Shown piece after piece: positions 58,809-64,000 of a stretch of DNA of 64,000 nucleotides (the first letter of the stretch is position 1; each line of letters opens with the position of its first letter). The notes under the pieces were generated by a model. The model worked only from the letters and a program-made list of their open reading frames with translations. It ran no database searches and was not told the DNA's origin. The position numbers and the translations under genes were made by a program. Source of the DNA: Clostridia bacterium (GTDB lineage: Bacteria > Bacillota > Clostridia > Lachnospirales > JAOARL01). Where the stretch lies: positions 64,338 to 128,337 of the forward strand of contig JAOARL010000019.1 in the NCBI GenBank assembly GCA_025210555.1. Reading direction: 5' to 3'.

Positions 58809-61800
58809 ATGAAGAAAATATGGGCAATTTTATTAATGAATATTTTAATTATTAATTTTAATAGTTTTATGGTTGAAGCAGCTGTAGGAAATGCACAGGT
58901 AACATCTGGATATGGATCAGCAGCAGTGGTCACAGAAGATGGAACCTTATATTTTATAGGAAAAAACATAACTGGAAGTACGTGGGGTGGTGGAGCACCA
59001 GTTTGCTATGAAACACCGGTAGCCGTATCAGGAGGTACTAACGTTAAGCGAGTTGACTTAGGATATGAACATGGAGTTGTGCTTAAAACGGATGGTAGAG
59101 TTTATTCATGGGGAAGAAATAGAAATTATCAACTTGGAACAGGCGGGGGAACAACTTCGTATTCTCCTGGATTAACTAGTGTAAGAGGTGGCGAAACAGG
59201 AGCTACATATTTGACAGGAATTAAAGATGTTGCAGCAGGTAGTAATTTTTCAGTGGCATTAAAAGAAGATGGAACCGTTTTTGCTTGGGGAAATAATGAT
59301 TCAGGACAATTAGGAGACGGGACAAAAATTTCAAGATCAACGCCAGTAAAAGTAAGAGGTGGTGAAACAGGAGATACTTATTTAACAGGAGTTAAAGAGA
59401 TATCTGCTGATGGATCTCGTGTTATTGTGTTAAAAGAAGATGGAAGTGTCTATTCATGGGGATATAATACATGGAAGGGCGTAGGAGATGGAACAAATAC
59501 AGATAGAACTACACCAGTAAGAGTAAAAGGTGGAGATGCAGGAGGAACCTACTTATCTAATGTAAAGCGTGTTATAGTATCTGGAGAAAGATCAGTAGCA
59601 CTTTTAAATAATGGCACTACATATTGGTGGGGAATGGGTAAGTATCAAAGTGTTGGTGGAGGTGGTGGAGGTTCTGCAGGGCCTTCAGTACCTACTAAAA
59701 TAAGAGCGACTAACACAGGAAATACACATTTTACCAATGTTGAAAAAATAGAGGCTCAAGGTTATCAAGTAATATTTAGAAAAACAGATGGAACTATATA
59801 TGGAATGGGGCTTAATGGATACGGACAATTAGGTATAGGAGCAACAAGTGCGGTGACAGAACCTATAAGATTAGAAGCTGGTGAATCAGGAGTAGGATAT
59901 TTAGATTCTTTTGTATCTATGGGAGCAAGTGAATCTGATATGTATTTATTGTTAAATGATGGCTATGTATATGCTGCAGGTAGAAATCAATATGGGTCTC
60001 ACGGTACAGGCGGAAGAGTTGCTACAGCGTCATTAGTGAAAGTTCATGGTGGAGCAGCGGGGGGAACATATTTAAGATTATTTAATCCTAATGCAGCGCC
60101 AACAGCACCAACTGTAACAGCGCCAACTAATGGGATTAAAACTAGTGATAACACAGTAACAGTTAACTGGAACTTTAATGACCCAGATAGTGGAGATACG
60201 CAGAGTAAATATAGAGTTCAAGGTAGTACAAATAATTTTTCAACTATTCATTATGAGTCAGGTACTATAAGTAGCTCAGCTAAAACTATAACAACAACTG
60301 CACTAGCAGATGGAAATTGGAAGTTTAGAATAATGACATGGGATAGTAAAAATGTGGCTTCACCATGGTCATCTCATAGAAGTTTTATGGTTGATACGAC
60401 AGCACCTACATTAACATATGGATATACAAGTGGAGCAAGATATGTTAACGGTAAAGATTATTGGGTTAGAACAAATGACACTATAAATTTCTGGGTGCAA
60501 GGAGTAGATACGTTAGCAGGAACTAGAAGAGTATTTTTATTAGCTAGAGAAGGAAGTAGTAATTCATATAGATTGCATTATAATAACAATACAGGACAGA
60601 ATTATAATAATCATGATAAATTTAGTTTCCAAAATTCAATACAGAATATTAGTAATGCAACAACGCTTAAAGCAACATTTCCAATTAATATAAAAGCTGG
60701 GAATGGAGTTGTTGCGGAAATAGAAGCAATATCAGATGATTTAGCTAGTCCACACAATAGGACTGGTGGAACATGGGTAGATAATGGACTAAGATTAAAA
60801 GTAGATGGAGAAATTCCAACGGGTCCAACTATAAATGTAGATTCTAGTTGGCAAAATACCAATGTCAACTTTACTGTTACAGGAGGAAGTGACACTGGAT
60901 CAGGAGTAGCTAGAAGAGAATATAAGATAGGAAGTGGAGCATGGACTACATATAGTTCTGCAGTAACAGTAAGTACTGAAGGAATAACTACAGTATATGC
61001 AAGAACAGTAGATAATGTAGGACATGTAAGTGCTCAGGTAAGTAGAGAAGTTAAGATAGATAAGACAAAGCCAACAGCTACATTTACACCTAATAATAAG
61101 GCTGATTGGACAAAAGAAATTATAGGAGTTACGTATACTCCAAGTGATAATCTATCAGGAGTTAAGGTATATAAAGAGGCATACTCTTATAATGGCGGAA
61201 GCACTTATAGTGGATGGTATCCGGAAGAAACAGGAGTATCATCATCAACTTTAAGCGCTGAAGGGCATAGAAAGATAAAAATATATATAGAAGATAATGC
61301 AGGAAATTCTAATATAGTTTATTCAGGAGATTATTATGTAGATACTACAGTACCAACATATGTATCTAGTTCAATAGTTGGAGCAAGATATACAAATGGA
61401 AATGATTATTGGGTAAGACCTGGAGATAGTGCACAGTTTAAATTAAGAGCTAACGATAACTTATCAGGGCCTAAAAATATGTATGTTGTTATAGATTCTC
61501 TTGATGCAAACGCAGCGGTGCATGATCTTTATGGAGCAGTAGGTAATAATAATGAGTGGTATACTAGTGCATTAACAAGTTTAACTAATCCAGTTAGAAG
61601 TTACTCAAGTGGAAATATAAAGGAAGTTACTTGGACACTTACAGGTAAGGCTGAGATGCCACTTCAAAATATGAAATATTATTTTAGTGATAGAGCAGAC
61701 AACGGTATTTCAAAAACTACATTACCATTAAGATTTGGAGTAGATAATACCAAGCCAACAGTACCAACTATAAATGTAGATTCTAGCTGGCAAAATACTA

Positions 61801-64000
61801 ATGTTAACTTCACTATAACAGGTGGAACTGACAGTGGATCAGGTCTAGCAAGAAGAGAATATAAAATAGGAAGTGGAGCGTGGCAAGCGTATTCATCAGC
61901 TGTAACAGTATCAGCAGAGGGAATAACTACTGTATATGCAAGAACAGTAGACAACGTAGGAAACATAAGTGCTCAGGTAAGTAGAGAAGTAAAGATAGAT
62001 AAAACAAAGCCAACAGATCCTGTTATAAGCGTTAATCAAAACTGGTCTAATACAGACGAAAACTTTACAGTAACATCAGGGATAGATGCTTTGTCAGGAG
62101 TTTTAAATACAGAGTATAGAATAGAAGGACAAGATGATTGGACATTATATTCAGCACCAGTAACTATATCAAAACAAAATGTAACAAAAATATTTTTAAG
62201 AACAACAGATAATGCTAGAAACGTAAGTGAAACTAGTATGTTTATGAAAAATGATGATGGATTTGAAAGTGATTTAGATCCAAGCTTTTGGAAATGGGCA
62301 AGTGTTGATGAAAACTTAACTACTATGGTAAGAGATAATGTGGTTAAGAAAAATGGAGCTTATTCACTTAAGATGACTAACACACATTCAATAGCACAAG
62401 ATGTGTGCGTTACTAACAACATAAAGCCTGATAATGGTGTATTAGTTAGTTCTGGAGATATATATAAAGTAAGTTATTGGGTTAAAGGGCAAAGTGGAAA
62501 GAGGAGTTATTTTAGAATATGGTGGTATGATGGAAGTTATACGGCTATAAATAAGATATCAGAAGTAGTTAAAGATTTATCATCTAATGAATGGACAAGA
62601 GTAGAAGCTTTAATTACAGTTCCAGCTGGAGCAAGAAAGATGGGGTTTGATTTATTCCAGCTAGCTACAGAACCAGGAGCAAGTTTTTATATAGATGATC
62701 TTAATGTATCTAAAGTAATGGCAGAAACAAAAATAGATAAAGGAATGCCGACAAGTATAAGTGTAGATACTATAGCAGTAGATATGAACGGATATGAGGT
62801 GGAATTAAAAGGTGCTCTAGATTCTATGTCAGGAATAAATAGAGTACAATTTCCTAGCTGGACTTCTGCAAATGGACAAGATGATTTATTAGTTGATTGG
62901 AACACTAATCCATTAGTTAGAGGAACGGATATGGGATCTGGAACATATAGATTTAGAGTAGATATAGCAGATCATGGAAATGAGAGAGGTCAGTATTATA
63001 CACATATTTACATATACGATAATGCAGGTAATAAATATTTTGCAGGAGGAGCAACTCCATATGTAAACTCAGAGCCAGTAGTTACTATGTCAACAGATAA
63101 GGCAGCTTACCTTAAAGGTGAAACTGGAAAACTAAATATAAGTATAAGCGATGTTGACGTAGCTGATACTATAGATTACAGCTTATCAGCTGGAGTATAT
63201 GCGGTAATGCTGGGTAGAACATCTGGAGTAGGAAAAGGAAGCGTAGAAATAGATATAGATACATCTAAGTTTGATATAAATGAGTTTGTATGGAATGGAA
63301 CTAGATATGAAAAAGATGTGCAGATAGATTTAAGTGTTACAGACCATAAAGGTGGTCTAGTAAATAAGGCAGTAACTATAAAGATATATAATAATAAGCC
63401 AGTAGTTACTCAAGATACGCCACTTAGTAAACTTAAGCCATTTACACATATGGATATAAGTGGAAAGGTTCTAGATGATAGTGGAGAAACACTTATAGGA
63501 AAGTACTTCTTCTACTCACCACTAGATTCAAGTAAGAAAACAGCAGAAAGATTTATAAAAGGATTTGTAAGTACAGGTCAGGAAGGTTACTTTGATGCTA
63601 GAATCGATTATGATAAGGCATATCTTGATACTATAAAAGATTATCTTGGTGGAAGAGATAGCGAGGAACTTACAGATGTTAACCTAAGACTTATTGTAAG
63701 AGATTCAAATGGTGGAGAAGGATATTCTGATAAGCTTATGAAGGTAAAGTATAATATAGTTCCAGATATAACGGTAACAGATAACTTAGTATATAAAAAG
63801 GAAGGTGAAGTGCTAAGTTTAAGCGGAACTATAATAGATGCAGATATGGATAACATGATAATAAAAGGAACTATTGGTGGAGTAGAAAAAACTAATACAA
63901 GAGTAGGAGCAGGAGCTTATACTCTTAGCTGGAACACAAGTGAGCTACTTGAAGGAACATATACAGGATTTAAGATATCTGTAGATGACCAGATGGGAGG
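58809..64000 (+). CDS. Giant secreted RCC1/Ig-like repeat protein, 3' end outside window
   Basis: At least 1730 residues, still open at the right edge. ATG at 58809 follows GGAGG by 5 bases, with a signal peptide (MKKIWAILLMNILIINF, cleavage near VEA). Residues about 25-415 are RCC1-type propeller repeats (VYSWGRNRNYQLGTG, VFAWGNNDSGQLGDG), usually protein-interaction platforms. From about 430 come Ig-like and FN3-like modules, two copies of a TINVDSSWQNTNVNFT unit and a third diverged one. A carbohydrate-binding-like domain (GFESDLDPSFWKWAS) lies near 1146-1300, followed by further beta modules. No anchoring motif is visible before the edge. A surface adhesin or scaffold is likely. Confidence 0.85.
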   Translation, partial: MKKIWAILLMNILIINFNSFMVEAAVGNAQVTSGYGSAAVVTEDGTLYFIGKNITGSTWGGGAPVCYETPVAVSGGTNVKRVDLGYEHGVVLKTDGRVYSWGRNRNYQLGTGGGTTSYSPGLTSVRGGETGATYLTGIKDVAAGSNFSVALKEDGTVFAWGNNDSGQLGDGTKISRSTPVKVRGGETGDTYLTGVKEISADGSRVIVLKEDGSVYSWGYNTWKGVGDGTNTDRTTPVRVKGGDAGGTYLSNVKRVIVSGERSVALLNNGTTYWWGMGKYQSVGGGGGGSAGPSVPTKIRATNTGNTHFTNVEKIEAQGYQVIFRKTDGTIYGMGLNGYGQLGIGATSAVTEPIRLEAGESGVGYLDSFVSMGASESDMYLLLNDGYVYAAGRNQYGSHGTGGRVATASLVKVHGGAAGGTYLRLFNPNAAPTAPTVTAPTNGIKTSDNTVTVNWNFNDPDSGDTQSKYRVQGSTNNFSTIHYESGTISSSAKTITTTALADGNWKFRIMTWDSKNVASPWSSHRSFMVDTTAPTLTYGYTSGARYVNGKDYWVRTNDTINFWVQGVDTLAGTRRVFLLAREGSSNSYRLHYNNNTGQNYNNHDKFSFQNSIQNISNATTLKATFPINIKAGNGVVAEIEAISDDLASPHNRTGGTWVDNGLRLKVDGEIPTGPTINVDSSWQNTNVNFTVTGGSDTGSGVARREYKIGSGAWTTYSSAVTVSTEGITTVYARTVDNVGHVSAQVSREVKIDKTKPTATFTPNNKADWTKEIIGVTYTPSDNLSGVKVYKEAYSYNGGSTYSGWYPEETGVSSSTLSAEGHRKIKIYIEDNAGNSNIVYSGDYYVDTTVPTYVSSSIVGARYTNGNDYWVRPGDSAQFKLRANDNLSGPKNMYVVIDSLDANAAVHDLYGAVGNNNEWYTSALTSLTNPVRSYSSGNIKEVTWTLTGKAEMPLQNMKYYFSDRADNGISKTTLPLRFGVDNTKPTVPTINVDSSWQNTNVNFTITGGTDSGSGLARREYKIGSGAWQAYSSAVTVSAEGITTVYARTVDNVGNISAQVSREVKIDKTKPTDPVISVNQNWSNTDENFTVTSGIDALSGVLNTEYRIEGQDDWTLYSAPVTISKQNVTKIFLRTTDNARNVSETSMFMKNDDGFESDLDPSFWKWASVDENLTTMVRDNVVKKNGAYSLKMTNTHSIAQDVCVTNNIKPDNGVLVSSGDIYKVSYWVKGQSGKRSYFRIWWYDGSYTAINKISEVVKDLSSNEWTRVEALITVPAGARKMGFDLFQLATEPGASFYIDDLNVSKVMAETKIDKGMPTSISVDTIAVDMNGYEVELKGALDSMSGINRVQFPSWTSANGQDDLLVDWNTNPLVRGTDMGSGTYRFRVDIADHGNERGQYYTHIYIYDNAGNKYFAGGATPYVNSEPVVTMSTDKAAYLKGETGKLNISISDVDVADTIDYSLSAGVYAVMLGRTSGVGKGSVEIDIDTSKFDINEFVWNGTRYEKDVQIDLSVTDHKGGLVNKAVTIKIYNNKPVVTQDTPLSKLKPFTHMDISGKVLDDSGETLIGKYFFYSPLDSSKKTAERFIKGFVSTGQEGYFDARIDYDKAYLDTIKDYLGGRDSEELTDVNLRLIVRDSNGGEGYSDKLMKVKYNIVPDITVTDNLVYKKEGEVLSLSGTIIDADMDNMIIKGTIGGVEKTNTRVGAGAYTLSWNTSELLEGTYTGFKISVDDQMG
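60406..62015 (+). repeat. Tandem duplication of a module of about 945 bp within the RCC1/Ig protein
   Basis: The segment around 60406-61075 (SGARYVNGKDYWVR, then TINVDSSWQNTN, then ISREVKIDKTKPT-like end) recurs at about 61354-62015 (VGARYTNGNDYWVR, TINVDSSWQNTN, VSREVKIDKTKPT). The DNA is closely similar in the second half of the unit, which points to a recent internal duplication. Confidence 0.8.

Noticed and set aside
60611-63856. Several reverse-strand open frames over the giant RCC1/Ig gene
   Set aside because: They are shadows of a gene with strong codon bias on the + strand; none has a ribosome binding site or sensible sequence.
1-64000. CRISPR array
   Set aside because: No direct repeats of 25-40 bases with unique spacers were seen. 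The only short tandem tract is the 15-bp coding repeat at 51-170.

Overview
The window is a very AT-rich bacterial chromosome segment from a low-GC, Gram-positive-type organism. The evidence is a strong AGA/ATA codon preference, AGGAGG ribosome binding sites, TTGACA/TATAAT promoters with 17-base spacers, and the gene order site-2 protease - scpA - scpB. Bacillota of the Clostridia/Tissierellia kind fits best. Fusobacteriota cannot be excluded from sequence alone, and I do not name a genus.

Layout. 1-7043: a Lys/Glu-rich membrane protein cut by the left edge, a large protein of repeated helical DNA-binding-like units, a first family A protein, a Nudix hydrolase, an unknown protein that seems to start at ATA, an APH-type kinase and an ABC exporter. 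7050-16250: an accessory block of small hypothetical proteins in at least three paralogous families (A, B and C), many with their own promoter and terminator. It also holds a nucleoside 2-deoxyribosyltransferase-like protein, an HExxH protein, a tRNA-Gly and a complete IS3-type element. 16400-17360: a bitopic plus tetraspan membrane protein pair. 17397-19993: a neopullulanase-type amylase and an unknown protein. 20000-31936: an exported polymorphic-toxin locus (secreted beta-propeller/discoidin-like protein, RHS toxin with a Sec signal, DUF2247-type immunity protein), followed by six small membrane proteins, including a second copy of the bitopic/tetraspan pair and two copies of a three-helix protein.

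32202-41821: an AAA/DUF4143 ATPase, a TetR - adaptor - RND efflux operon, and an operon with S51-like, HD and S41-like enzymes preceded by two matched palindromes. 41841-53841: a self-regulated Fic protein, a formate/nitrite transporter, an ABC-F protein, glucose-6-phosphate dehydrogenase, a pair of serpin-like exported proteins, a rubrerythrin-like protein, a GAF protein with a degenerate GGDEF domain, and a HAD phosphatase. 53979-58686: an ATPase and a housekeeping run (pyrimidine-nucleoside phosphorylase, M50 protease, scpA, scpB). 58809 to the right edge: the start of a giant secreted RCC1/Ig-like protein that is still open at 64000.

The least explained parts are the A/B/C paralogue block (2589-15843), the RHS locus with its membrane-protein tail, the serpin-like pair, and several clear cis-elements: twin palindromes, an operator that fills a promoter spacer, and two leaders sharing a 16-base core with terminator-like hairpins.
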